A DNA stretch of 64,000 nt from Lycium barbarum (lineage: Eukaryota; Streptophyta; Magnoliopsida; Solanales; Solanaceae), in NCBI RefSeq assembly GCF_019175385.1, contig NC_083344.1, forward strand, positions 28,894,231 to 28,958,230, given 5' to 3'. A program made the position numbers and the translations under genes. Positions 12,987 through 25,651 of the stretch are shown here, piece after piece. The notes below the pieces were generated by a model. The model did no database searches. It had not been told where the DNA came from and saw only the letters and a list, made by a program, of their open reading frames with translations. Position 1 is the first letter of the stretch. The number at the start of each line of letters is the position of its first letter.

Positions 12987-13062
12987 GCCCTGTGAGGCAT
13001 TGTTATTGTGGGTTGCTCTGACAGGGTGGTAGTGCCACATTACAGAGGAAACTCTGGCGAAA
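12987..13062 (+). other. Conserved post-pol block with a GAAA-capped hairpin
   Basis: GCCCTGTGAGGC is followed by CAGAG-GAAA-CTCTG (13043-13056), a perfect 5-bp stem with a GNRA-type loop, then GGCGAAATTTTT. The block sits between the pol stop and the PPT. Near-identical copies occur in the LARDs at 52010-52090 (+), 44731-44800 (-) and about 16947-17020 (-). Confidence 0.75.
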
Positions 13063-13087
13063 TTTTTATAGAATTCCCCAAGCCTTT

Positions 13088-13122
13088 AACATTCGAGGAC
13101 GAATGTTCCTAACGGGGGTAGA
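13088..13122 (+). other. Pre-PPT hairpin and degraded PPT of RT2
   Basis: AACATTCG-AGGA-CGAATGTT is a perfect 8-bp stem. The purine tract is interrupted by pyrimidines (AACGGGGGTAGA) and directly precedes the LTR start. Confidence 0.88.
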
Positions 13123-13300
13123 ATGTTACACCTCGGAAAATTTCCCGTTGATACGCAAGTGAACGAACTAGTGATATGTGCGAGGAGTGCGAGAGTATAA
13201 TGTTTCATGATCAATGTGCGTAAATGGACGAGAATGAAAATTCGAGAAATTTGAAAAGTTGAAAGTTGGCAAAACTGCCCAGTGGTCGTAAAGTGCAAAA

Positions 13301-13543
13301 TATGGACCGTAAACTGGTATACGGTCCGTAAACTAGAAGGTTGTAAACTGCCATGCAAGGCTTCGACTTTCTGCCCAGTGGAGAAATGGTAAATTACGAC
13401 CAGGAGGACGGACCGTAAAGTGATTTACGGCCTGTAAACCATGGTCGTAAATCACCATGCATGCAGCCTAAAGTTTCTGGCGCTGCTTAAGGTTAAAGAC
13501 GACCATGAGGGACGGTCCGTAAACTGAAATATGGACCGTAAAC
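13301..13543 (+). repeat. U3 cluster of ACGGNCCGT-type palindromes
   Basis: Several copies of TATGGACCGTAAAC, TACGGTCCGTAAAC and TTACGGCCTGTAAACC lie in pairs about 20 bases apart just upstream of the TATA box. The core TACGG-N-CCGTA is palindromic. The parallel array in the other alpha LTR is at 25880-26120. Confidence 0.65.
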
Positions 13544-14913
13544 CTCCATGGACGACCACTGTTCACCCCAGCATAGATTTTCAGTTCATTAAATATAAGG
13601 ACCAAGACTTGTTTTATTTCATTTCTACACTACACCACTTCTCTCTAGAATCATCTCTCTACATTTATTTCATAAGTTTTCAAGGACTATAAGCCACCAA
13701 CAACATAAACAAGTGAATTAAGTGTAAGCAAGCCATTAAATACCATTCAAGTCAAGATATGCAAATGGAGAAAAACTAGGGTTTTGCTCAAAGTGGAGTA
13801 TTATTAACCAAAGCTTGTTCCTACAACTTCTAAGGTAAGATTCATGATTTTTACATGATGTTTAAGGTATTGAAGAGTTGAAATACATGGATTGTAGAAA
13901 ATATGGTCAAGTAGGTCATGAATGATGAATAGTGGCATTTTGAGGAATAGTTTGAATTGAATCATGAATGTTGTTGTGTTGCGATATGAATGCATTATAA
14001 ATGTTACTAAGATCATGAACTAGACACTTTAGATTAATGGATGAAGTTGGATGTTATGACCATGAATATGGGTGAATTAGAGGAAAATTAAGGAGTCTAA
14101 ATAATGTGGATAACGTGAATGACTAATGGCCATTGTTATGATACTAATGAAGGTATAGACGCTAGCATTGGAAGGAAGCGTGCAAGTGTAGAATAGTCCG
14201 ACGAAAAGGTATGTCAGGCTAACCCTTCTTTCATAAGGCATGGTTCCTTGGCCAAACTCTTAAATCCTCTATATGAGCACCTTGTATTGTAGTGACTGAC
14301 ACTCCGAGCTCATAAGGTCACGACCCTCGATACGTGCTACGAATGTACTACGCACCCCATTGACGAGTAAGCATAAGATAGAGATGTAGGGAAAACGATG
14401 ATGATAGTGATGACGATGATGATAATAATGATGCTAAAGGTGTCTACGGGCTATTATATTCACATGTGCCTATGAAGGGCTATAATGACACCCCAAGCTT
14501 ATAATGCCGGGTAGAATATATGTATATGGATGTATATATATATATATGTATGTATATGATTACGTAACGCGTGCACACATCTGCAGATGGTACGGATAAC
14601 CCTGAAGCCTTGGTAGGGCCAGGTAGAAATAACATTGAGCCTTGGTTGGCCAAGTACGTATGAAACACCGAACCTTATGGTCGGGTACGCTATATATGTA
14701 TATAAGTGTATGGCTATGTATATAATATGAATATGAATGTGAAAAGACTATGTGTATGAATACGAGCCCAATTATGAAATACGCATGAGAAATGGAAAGT
14801 TCCTATGAATGGCAGGTAAGTGCCATGATGATGATATTATTGTCTTCCCTCCTATGCCACTTCATATATTGTCTATGATGCTTCTACATTGATGTTGATC
14901 ATGTTTTACATAC

Positions 14914-14971
14914 TCAGTACATTCTTCGTACTGAGGTACTTTTGTTTGTGGACGCTGCGACATGCCCGCAG
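14914..14971 (+). other. LTR hairpin cluster, alpha copy
   Basis: TCAGTAC-N7-GTACTGA (14914-14934), a weak middle stem, then CTGCG-N7-CGCAG (14955-14971). The outer stems are kept although the flanking LTR sequence is unlike RT1 or the LARDs. Confidence 0.65.
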
Positions 14972-15417
14972 GTGCACAGGGAGACAGACTTGATCCATAG
15001 CTGCTTATTCAGAGATTACATAGCGGAGCTCCATTTCCTTCAGAGCCATAGTTTTTGGGTACTCATTCTTTTGTGTATATAATTATGGGCATAGCGGGGT
15101 CCTGTCCCACTCATGTGATGTGTTATACTCTTCCTAGAGGCTCGTAGTCATGTTTATATGGTTAGACATGTCCGGCCTTGTCGGCCTATGTTTTGTATAT
15201 CATTTTGTCGGCCACGTTGGCCCACGTACATTGATGTGGCATAGATACCTATGGTGATATAAATGTATCGTTGTCCAATTGGGACTAGTTGACGAATGAA
15301 TGGAAATGTATGTATAATTATGTGGCTCACCTAGATGTAAGTATAAGAGTAAGCTAAGAGGGTGCTCGGGTGGGTTAGCACCGGGTGCTCGTCGCGGCCC
15401 CGAGTCGGGTCATGACA

Positions 15418-17526
15418 GTCGTACTACACCGTAAGTTCGTAGCTATATATTTCTCATTTATCCTATACTCATACTCAATTAATTACGTCTGTCTTGAGTG
15501 CTTCCTTTAGTATTCCTTTCATTTCTCCAGTCTATGTCCATCTTTTATTTTGTGCACGAGGAATCTCATGCTATTCCTGTATCCTTCGGTAAACACTACT
15601 TCTACATAACCCGTTTCTCATTTTCGAAACCTATTCTGTTCATCTCTATTTGTTCTTATCATACTAGTCATTTCTGGCATTCATTCTGTCTCATTGATCG
15701 TCTTCCTTTATGTTGGTCTTTCACAATTTTGTCGCTTATTTTACTCGTTTTCTTAGCTATACATGTCATAACACATCGCTACACTGTAATCCCACTCGAT
15801 TTCTACTTATCTTCTTCCTTCTATTAACTCCTTCTCTTCCTGTGCTCGCTTGCACTTTCGTTACCACTTGACTTCTATTCTGAACTTTCCCTATAGAACT
15901 TTTGTAAGTCTTTCTTATTCGTTCTACATTTGCTTTTCCGTTTCACACTAATCACATCATATTCTTTAGTTACTTCCTTTCTAGGCTTTACTCATTTCTA
16001 TAGCAATCCTTATGGTATTCATATTACATCCTGTTCGCAATCCATCCTATAATGTAACACTTCTTAACCTTATTCACGATTCTTACTATGTTTTAATTAC
16101 ACTCTGTGGACTAGGCGTACTTAACCCTTCACCCTTTCTGATCAATCTTATCCTTAATATCTCACAAACTGTCTTATCAATACCTTCCTAATTTGTCATA
16201 ACTCTTCTTCCTCCGTACTTTTATCTCAATCATACTACTACTCCTTTTAACTGTAAACTCGTCGTAATTTATCCTTACTTATCGGTTCACTCGATACCTC
16301 AATATAACCTTCTGTTAAGATTTGCCACCTTTTCCTAAATCATCCCTTAGTATCACAAGCCTTTCCGAATCACCCTAGCATTTCACCAACAACATGTAAA
16401 ATGCATGATCCTAAATAGCCCACAAGTTTGAGCTTTCTTTCCCCAAGTTCTATCCCCAATTAGTTGATTAAAAACTAATAAAACGTCGCCATGAAGCATT
16501 CTCCAACTATCATCAAAAGGAAACTAGGATCCGACAAGCACCAAAGGACTTCTAGTGCTTGATTCACATGGTTTAACTCCAAGTTTATTCTTGAGTCGTG
16601 AACGAATTATTTAGTTCATAAACTACTTGTTGTATGCTTTGAACTTTTTAATAAAAGTGAAACTTGATTACCGGACGTTTTTGCCCTTCAACATAAGCTT
16701 TTTCTAAGGCAAAAATGTGGCTGGAAAGTATTCTGGTCCGTTCAAATGAATTCAAAACTTTGCTGCTCATATATGCTTCTTCGAAATAAAATTTTCCAAT
16801 TATGAATGGAGCCCCTTACGGATGCCATGGAGGATATCTCTTACAGCTTTAGTCCAATCATAATAAATTTACCCTATCGGTATCGACTTTCAGGACATAT
16901 TATGAACTTATATCTTATTCTCTTCCCTTTTCTATTTCTGGGAAAATTTGGGCAGAGTTTCCTCTGTATTTCTTACTATCCCAAAACCTGCACGCAGAAA
17001 ATACCAACAATGCCTCACAGGGCCAACATACATACGCATATATTATATCATATCATAGCCACACAGGGCTCCCAATTTCCAGAAAAAGTATAAAGGTGTC
17101 GGGACTTACCTCACATATCGCACCTCGAGACGTACCTGATCCTTTAACGATCTGTTCTGTTATACTTTCCTATCCAGCTTCTCTTTCATCCTCCAACTTT
17201 ACAGTTCAATCATATTTCAATATTTTTACCTTATCCAACATGCCGCTTTCGCATCGTTACTTACCTATGTACTTTGTAACTTCCAATATCATCAGTCGCT
17301 TTTTTCTGGCGACGTCGTTCTTCAGCTGAAATCAAAGGTTAGTATAAGGAATTTCATTTCCTATGGCTGGGCTCTATCGCACGATCTTAGATATGAAAGA
17401 AAGGTAACATCCTAAATGTCCTGTAGCTTTCTGTTTATAGATGTGGTGTACAACACACCGATAAACAATACTCTACTAGACACGGTCTGTAGACACTACG
17501 AGGATGAACTTCTCTGATATCACTTT
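15418..17526 (-). other. LARD-D internal region, non-coding
   Basis: Nothing recognisable as gag or pol. The primer site is the reverse complement of CTCTGATATCAC at 17512-17523. The GAAA hairpin occurs as CAGAG-TTTC-CTCTG at about 16947. The stretch around 16430-16830 aligns in reverse with 52260-52760. Plus-strand frames here (15498-15827, 16806-17093, 17096-17329) are antisense to the element and lack family features. Confidence 0.75.
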
Positions 17527-18224
17527 TGTCAAGACCCAGCCCCGTGGGCCATGACAAGTGCCCGAGCTGGACACCCATATGTACCTGTCAAACATAATCG
17601 GACTGATACTATAGGTCCTCAATCAATCACATCGTAATAACATACGCAAGCCGACGAGGCTTCCACTGTATATATCATTGTATTACGCAAGCCAACAAGG
17701 CTGCTACCACGACAGAACATCCACAATAACCATATAGACACAGCAGATCAAATATGTACACAACCCACATACATGTCCACAGACCTCTAAGAGTACTAGT
17801 AGCGAAATATGACGGGACAGGGCCCCATCGTACCCCTGGATAAACATATATATATACATCATAAGATCTGGACCAAAAGTCTAGGCTCCAGAACAACGGA
17901 GCTCTCCAAAACAGCTGAGTAGAAGTCCTATGCTGAGGGGTCACCAAACCGACTATCTGTACCTGCGGGCATGAAACGCAGCCCCCCGAAGAAAGGGGGT
18001 CTGTACGAGATATGTACTGAGTATGTAAAGCTTGAAATACAGTAAAGAGGATCATAACAGAAATAGGGAGTGTAGGAGACAAATATAACATTCGAAATAC
18101 CAAAACACTTGCCTTTTGAAACATAAATCATGCATGTCAATATCATATATCATACCCGGCCCATTGTGGGACTCGGTGAATAAAGTCATCATATGCCCTC
18201 CTGGCCGCCATAACATATCATCAT

Positions 18225-18274
<50 letters not shown>

Positions 18275-20699
18275 GTACCCGGCCCTCTAGCGAGGGACTC
18301 GGTGAACAATGCAGTGAAACTGTGCACAATAACATACCCGGCCCGGGACTCGGTGAAAGGCATATTGAGGCATGCACGAGTAGAGTAGTGAGCAACCATA
18401 TGCAATTTAAAACATTATCAAGACCCAAACAGAATAAGAAGAAGGGATTATCAATAGTGACAATCATACCAAATATCCCTCGAACGTCATCATAAATAAT
18501 ATCAAAAGAGCCTTAAGAACCATAGACATATGTCAATATCGAATGAAACAGCTTATAGAAGTCAAGGACAACAATTATCGTAGAGTCTCTATGAATAGGA
18601 GCTTATATATATCGACTACTATCCAACGTATAAAAAACTTGAGAGGGAAGCTCAATCATTTCAAGAGTTCTAACATCAAGAAGTGAATAGGAATCATGAA
18701 TCACACTCGAAACTTATGAATAGAATTACCCTAAAGCTCATATCATTCGTCACTTAAATCTAAGACATGCCAAAAGAAAGAAGGGACAGCTTTACATACC
18801 TGTTAACGATTAATCGCAAACCCGTTCGCTTCGTCGCCCCTTTAGCCTATTTAATATAAAAGTAACGCTATCGTTAGTACTATACTTTCTAGGTCGTAAT
18901 TCCGCAGCTCATCGCTTGTAGAACTTATTCTTTAACTCCTACTTTCTCGTTTAGGGTTTTCATTAGTTAAGGACTTAACGGAAATCGGGCAGCATTTCCC
19001 CTATATATTCGCCTAACCCGAATTTCCAATTATCCTCCTGTTACCACAGAAATACCAACAACAACATATGAACATAATCATACCTTCAATCCTTTCAATT
19101 CAACAAGGATAACAACATGTCCATAAAACAACGCAACTTTAACTTTAACCATTTAATTCCTTCATTTTTACCATATAATCCATGATAACGACAACCATCA
19201 AACAATCCATATGATAACAATAACCATTTATCCGATTTCCCGCAATTAATTCCGTAGTTCCCGTCTCTCAATTTAACTATGACCTGGACGAATTTAAATA
19301 TATCTAGTAGAGGAGAATTCTTACCTTATATGCCAAGAACTATTCTTATTTCACCTTACTTTACATAGAAGAATCCTCCAATTTGCTATCACCCAGAGGA
19401 AATCAACATGGGTACAACTTCTACGTCGTCCTCCCCATTTTTGTTTCTGTGTTGTAGTTGATAACTTGAGTAAAGTCACGTTATTTTCCACGGTGAATGG
19501 AGTATGAGTTTGCTTCCCTCCAAAATGATTTTTGTTTTCCTCAATAATAGTAACTAAATTGCTGATTATTTCACTTATATTCCAAATTGCATTACCAATA
19601 TTTTTGCAACTTTTATCACATTGTGTACGTAAATAATAAGATAAGGGAGGCTATGTACTTTCCCATTAAGTGGAACGTGGGGTCCACATGCCTTTAAACC
19701 ATTTCAACTAGCCGTTTACCACATAAACAAAGATGCCACCTCCTCATTCCTAGAACATAGTCACTACACTTTCATCTTCCATGTTCCACGTGGAAATGCC
19801 ATATGTGAACACTGACCTCCTATTGACCAACTATATTCCTTTTGTCTCACACGCAATTAAACTTATCTAATTAGTTAATTCCTGATCACCAATAAAATCC
19901 CCATATTTAATTCATTACACCCACAACTAATTTCTTCACCTCAACTCACTTAAATATGGACCACTTTTAACATACCTCATATACTCATTATCATAATCAT
20001 GTGGTATATCATAATTTTCGTCCATAACAATATTTACATAACCCACAAAACAGTCCAACAAACAGTTCATGAGCCAACCACATCAAATACAATTTACGGT
20101 ATAATTTTCGTATTGCTCGTCCCACAATTTAGCTATGACTTCAATGAATTTAAATATACTTAGAAGAGGATGACTCTTTCACCAAAAATGCTACATATAG
20201 AATGATCCCAAATACATCTTGGTGGATAGTGGAGTCCACCCACTTATACATTTCCATGTTTATCAACCACATAGCCAAAAACGTGTCACTACCAAGTCCT
20301 CCACATAGGTTAGTCACTCTTTTTCTTTAATTGCCATGGTCTCTCATTCACGTGTCATGTATGCACTTAGTGTGCAGTGACTCATCAATTTAATTAATGT
20401 AACTTAATCCCATCCTTCCACTCGTCGATGACTCATATGGGTTATGTCCACATAATATTTATGCCAATAAATTTCTTATCTTTCACTTATAATTTTCCCC
20501 ACTTAATAATCTGATCATAGTTAATTAATCCCTAATCTTCACTAATGTTTCTACACTAATTGTAATTAATGTGCAAACCTTGCACTATTAAAATCGGAAT
20601 TCAAAAATCCTTTTCTCATATCTCAAAAATAATCTTGTCCTTAAACTTATGTCGATTAGTTTACGGATAATCCAACATACAAAAATACGGGATATAACA
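17527..20699 (-). repeat. LARD-D 5' LTR (3173 bp), minus strand
   Basis: On the minus strand it starts TGTTATATCCCGTATTTTTG and ends GGGTCTTGACA, followed by the primer site. It contains a (TA)n run at 18225-18272, AGCC-N5-GGCT units near 17646-17705 and the hairpin cluster at about 17966-18025. The first stem of that cluster has one mismatch. Confidence 0.85.
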
Positions 20700-21144
20700 C
20701 ATATATTCTGCTTACCGTTATTGATTCCTAGCTTCTTCTGTGCGCACCTTATAACTGAACTTATCAACAATTTGTACACATTCAATCCATTTTCCTATTA
20801 TACTTACAATAACTTACCTTGATGATGGCCAGTTTTCCATTCTGTATATACAATTTCTGATAACGTAACCTCGATAAAATATCTTACCTCTGTAACTCCC
20901 AGTAGCATCATTTACCTTCTCTTGTCGACACCACTCTCCTGCTGAAATCAAAGGTCAGTATATAAGGGATATCATTTCCTATCTCTTGGATCTATCGCAC
21001 GATCTAGAATAAGAAGGAAAGATAACATCCTAAATGTCCTGTAGCTTCCTTTTTATAGATGTGGTGCACAACACACCGATAAACAAGGCTCTACTAGACA
21101 CGGTCTGTAGACATTCCGAGGATGAACTGCTCTGAAACCACTTT
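20700..21144 (-). mobile_element. LARD-E internal remnant with primer site
   Basis: The reverse complement aligns with the LARD-B leader at 51371-51800: CGTGTCTAGTAGAG, TCGGTGTGTTGTGCACCAC and the GGTAAG-containing tracts. The primer site next to the LTR is degraded (CTCTGAAACCAC on the plus strand). The rest of the internal region and the 3' LTR are lost beyond the LARD-D insertion. Confidence 0.78.
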
Positions 21145-21277
21145 TGTCACGACCCAACCCCGTAGGCCGTGACTAGTGCCCGAACTGGACACTCGTGTAC
21201 ACACCTGTTATCTATAATCAATTTGCAACTTAACATAATATGGAACTTATACAGACGAAATGTTGTCTCGAAACTAT

Positions 21278-21344
<67 letters not shown>

Positions 21345-24113
21345 AAGCCACCTGTCTCCTGAGGAGTCACAACCATCAAAAGATAATATAGTACGCAAGC
21401 CGACAAGGCTGTCACAACGTGTGGGAACGTCCCAACTATACATACGCAAGCCGACAAGGCTGCCACTACATACAACATCCCAAAATATGTATATACGCAA
21501 GCCGACAAGGCTGCCACTACGAATGGGAACGTCCCAAAATATAAGTCATATAGACACAACGAACAACATATATACACAACCCATACATATGTCTACAAAC
21601 CTCTAAGAGTATCAATAGTAACATATGACGGGACAGGGCCCCGCCGTACCCCTGGATGAACATATATATACGTAAATAGGGTCTGTACCAAAACTCTAGT
21701 CTCTGGGACAATGGAGCACTCCAAGACAGCTAAATAGAAGTCCTAAGCTGGCGGATCACCAAAGCGAATATCTGCACCTGCGGGCATGAAACGCTGCCCC
21801 CCGAAGAAAGGGGGTCAGTACGAGATATGTACAGAGTATGTAAAGCATGAAATACAATAAGAAGGATCATAACTGAAGTAGAGATTGCAGGAGACAAGGA
21901 TAATAATCAAGAAATCACTGTACCTGTGCCTTACAAAACATAATCATGCATACCATTATCATATACCGTACCCGGCCCATTGTGGGACTCGGTGCCATAA
22001 TCATATCATCATATACATATACCGTACCCGGCCCTCTAGTAAGAGACTCGGTGAATAAAGTCGTGTACATGTATACCGTACCTGGCCCATCATGGAACTC
22101 GATAAATAATCATACTATCGTATCATCACATCATCATATCATCATATAACGTACCCGGCCCTCTAATGAGGGACTCGGTGAATAATGTAGTGAAACTGTG
22201 CACGAATACATACCCAGCCCGGGACTCGGTGAATGATACAGTAACAGTATGCACGCGTAGAATATCATGAGCAACCATATGCAACTACATCATCATCTGA
22301 GACTCAATAGAATAAGTAGACTAACTAACATTCGAATATCAAGGCAATAGTCATGTTAAGTACTCTTTGAATGCCAATATGAACTACATCAAATAGAGCC
22401 TCAGGAATCATATGTCATGTATCAAGATAATGCGAAATAGCTAATGAAAGTCAAGGACATTAATCATCATAGAGTTTTTAAGAATAGGAACCTTTACATC
22501 TCAACTATTATCCAACGTATAGAGGACTCGAGGGGCAATAGCCCATTTACTTAAGAGTTCTAATATCAAGAAGTGAATAAGAATCATGAATCACACTCAA
22601 GACTTATGAATAGGATTACCCCAAAGCTCATATCATTCATCGCTTAAGTCGAAGACATGCCAAAAGAAAGAAGGGATAACTTTACATACCTGTTAACGAC
22701 TACTCGCAATTCTGTTTGCTTTGACGCTCTTTTAGCCTATTTAATATAAGAATAACGTTGTCGTTAGTAACTATACTTTCTAGTTCATAAATCTGTAGCC
22801 CATTTCTTATAGAACTTATCCCTTTAGCTTATACATTCTCGTTTAGGGTTTTCAATTAATTAAAGACTTAACGAAAATCGGGCAGCATTTCCTCTATATA
22901 ACTCGCCTAATCCGAACTTCCAATTAATTTCCGATTAATACAACAATACCAACAATTCTATCAATATCCAATCTATAAGGAAACGGTACCATACATCTTC
23001 TCATAATCCCATAATATACATTCTATATACACAAGTCCATTCCGACACTATACCATAATCTCCTTCATTATTCTACACTATAATCTTCCAAAACCAATCC
23101 AAAACAATAACTTAAGTGTAGAGTCACACCTTAGGATAAAGAACACATACCTTATACAAGCAAACAACCGCGTAGTCTACCATGAACTTTCAAGAAACAC
23201 GCTACTCCTACAACCACGAGAGAGGGAGGACGACGAGAGCTCGAGATTTACGAAGAAAATTGAATAAAGTAAACTGTTTATGCCATGAAATAAAGAGCAA
23301 AACATTGCTTCAGTTGCTGCTGCTTACGTTCAGTTCATCTTGTCAAAAAAGATGACTTTGATTCAAGTACTATGCCAATTTAATTCCAAAGCCTTTGGAT
23401 TGTGGGGTCCACTTTTCTTAAATAATATAAATGAAATGTACACATCTTGCAATAGCAACAGATCACCTTATATTGATATGAGTCACTTTTAACATTTTGC
23501 ATCAATCCTACACGTGGAAAGGTGGCACATCTAATTAAGGTAAGTTTCCTTTCTTGTCTTTTTTGTTTTTTTCTTTTTTTTTGGAAATTCTTTCCGACAC
23601 CCTAAACTTTACACAAAATTAACTCCTTTGATCTCAATTCACTTTAATCCAAATATTTTTTTTAATACATTTCATATACTCATTTCCATGATTATGTGAC
23701 GTAGCACTAGTCCACAGTCCCTTTTGGTACACACAAAATATTATTCTCAATTACCGTGGTCACACTTGTTAAGGCCTAAATTATTTTGGGACCTCAAACT
23801 ATTTGTACACCGAGCTCTCGATTTTGATCCTTGAATATGATCGAATTCTCCGGGCTCGGGTGAATTTTCTCATGTTGGGCGGTTCAATTTCCTAGTCCAA
23901 AAATACAGAATATTATAGCTTAGACCACATTTCATTCAAATAAATTTCAAACCTCGACGAAACTTATTTTCTTCTACTTGTTTAACTTCTTAATATTTAC
24001 AACACATCTGTACCATCACTAACCTCCTATAAGCTTGAAGGGTAACCTTGCTTCCGTTACTAATGTCATTTAACTCACATGCTTTCCAACGCATGAAAAC
24101 ACGGGATGTAACA
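21145..24113 (-). repeat. LARD-E 5' LTR (2969 bp), minus strand
   Basis: On the minus strand it runs from TGTTACATCCCGTGTTTTC to GGGTCGTGACA. It has a (TA)n run at 21287-21342, three AGCCTTGTCGGCT units between 21393 and 21515, and the hairpin cluster at 21776-21837. It inserted into a beta LTR, whose right part follows at 24114. Confidence 0.85.
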
Positions 24114-24864
24114 AATGGACAGGCATGTCACCGCTAAGGTGGGCTGCAATGTTTACACCGAGCCTAGAGGGTCGAGCATGATCACCACTAGTGGGCGGCA
24201 TATGATGGTTACCCGGACGTGGGTTAACGATGATGATTTATATGATACGATGATGTATGTGCTATGATGATACATGTACTATGATTATATATATGATATA
24301 TGTATGAAATGTATCCACCCTTAAAAGTCACACATGTTATATCTTCAACTTATGACTTATGATTTCTATTTATGTTAGTTTCATTCATGCCTTACATACT
24401 CAATACAATGTTTGTACTGACGTTCGTTTCCTTTTGACGCTGTGTTCAAGCCCACAGGTAGATAGGGAGGTGATCCAGGCTCGTAGAAGTTATCAGTAGA
24501 TTTACAGGAGCACTCCATTATTCCGGAGGAGCTATTTGGTTTATTCTTTTGTTTACATATACGTATTTTGGGCACGACGGGATCCTATCCCATCTATATG
24601 TCTAGTACTCTAGTAGAGGCTCGTAGATACGCATGTGTGGGTAGTATGGTCTCACGATGTTACTATTGTATCTATATTATTGTTTTGATAGCCGAAGAGC
24701 TTATGTATATAAAAGTAATTATGTTTTCAAATAAAGAATGATTTTTCTATGATTTGAGTATAAATTAATGAATGTACGCTTAATGAATATGATAAGTAAT
24801 AGAATGAGTGGTGCTCGGTGGTTAGCCCCGGGTACCCGTCATGGCCCCTAGTCAGGTCGTGACA
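24114..24864 (+). repeat. Beta-type LTR, right fragment
   Basis: Aligns with 62135-62720 and, in reverse, with 7307-8100: CACCGCTAAGGTGGGC, CACTAGTGGGCGGC and the final GGTACCCGTCATGGCCCCTAGTC...CGTGACA. The third hairpin of its cluster reads CTGTG-N8-CACAG (24440-24457). Confidence 0.78.
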
Positions 24865-25651
24865 CTATGCATCAAACAGGGGGTTAGCAAGTGAAGTACC
24901 TAGTCTAATGAAGGTTTATGTTGTCTTAATTGTAGATTTACATGTCGAGAAGTAGGAGTTGGTCGATTTGATATACGTCGAGGTATGTTAACCTACCCTT
25001 TTCTTCTTTTGGCATGATTCTATGATACGATCCAATAAGCGAGTAAGCCAGTCCACATTACTCTACTCTTAGAAGTATTAGGAGTATTACAGTCTTTGAT
25101 GTTCATGGGTCCACTTTATGTATACAATTATTCATGCATTACATTCATTTATATATATGTTTGTTGACCCGTGACCAGAAGGCGTTATATGCACAAGTAT
25201 TATATGTATATGGGGTATGGAAAAGAGCAGGCGTTATATACGCATTACCACCAGATCACCTGGTGTACTAATATGATGATATGAGAATCAGGATGCAAGT
25301 ATCGCAGCAATGTATATGATGATTGCCGCAGAGAGGCTGATACGATATGAGAAAAGAAACAGGCGTTATATACGCGCATATATCAGGCGTTATATATGCA
25401 CCTAGATATAGATGCATGACCTTTATTGATTGGAATGAGAATGCGTATTATGCGCCCACAGAGGCATTGTTAGATATACAGATAGATTCATGTAGATACT
25501 AGTTCATACAAGTACATGCAGTTAGTTATTTCAGCTTATGAGTTCAGATCTTATTCATGATTCCCATGTTTATATATATATATATGATATTTCTCTTATG
25601 CTTTACATGCTCAGTACATTATCCGTAGTGACTCCCCATTGCTCGGGAGGT
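24865..25651 (+). repeat. Gamma-type LTR fragment
   Basis: From 25019 it matches 6128-6780 closely. Upstream it holds the GAGGTATGTTAACC...TTTTGGCATGATTC motif shared by all LTRs here. It is cut by the alpha LTR at 25652, inside its hairpin cluster. Confidence 0.75.

Larger units (their letters stand above)
7268..15417 (+). mobile_element. RT2: degenerate or composite chromovirus
   Basis: Consists of a primer site, an inverted LTR shard replacing the leader and gag start, gag-pro-pol, PPT and 3' LTR. The LTR on the left (gamma) does not resemble the one on the right (alpha). Either two elements were joined by recombination, or the inverted LTR marks a rearrangement. No intact coding capacity remains. 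Confidence 0.8.
13123..15417 (+). repeat. Alpha-type LTR, 3' LTR of RT2 (2295 bp)
   Basis: Runs from TGTTACACCTCGG to GGGTCATGACA. The U3 part carries TACGGNCCGTA-type palindromes, a TATA-like AAATATAAGG at 13591-13600, an AAAGGTATGT motif near 14205, and the hairpin cluster at 14914-14971. It is related to 25652-28169. On its right it abuts minus-strand LARD sequence, so RT2 inserted into LARD-D. Confidence 0.88.
15418..20699 (-). mobile_element. LARD-D: non-autonomous element, 3'-truncated by RT2
   Basis: Read on the minus strand: 5' LTR (20699-17527), primer site, about 2.1 kb of internal non-coding DNA, then cut by the RT2 alpha LTR at 15418. The internal part matches LARD-B in reverse: leader, GAAA hairpin block and LARD-specific block. 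It inserted into the internal region of LARD-E, which resumes at 20700. No pol fragment is present. Confidence 0.83.

Noticed and set aside
14390..14440. GATGATGAT tract as a possible coding repeat or CRISPR-like array
   Set aside because: It is a simple trinucleotide-type repeat inside the alpha LTR. No spacer structure exists and the genome is eukaryotic.
18189..18467. Frames with long Ile-Tyr repeats (also 21169-21606, 50347-50559, 58150-58506)
   Set aside because: They are read through (TA)n microsatellites and are not proteins.
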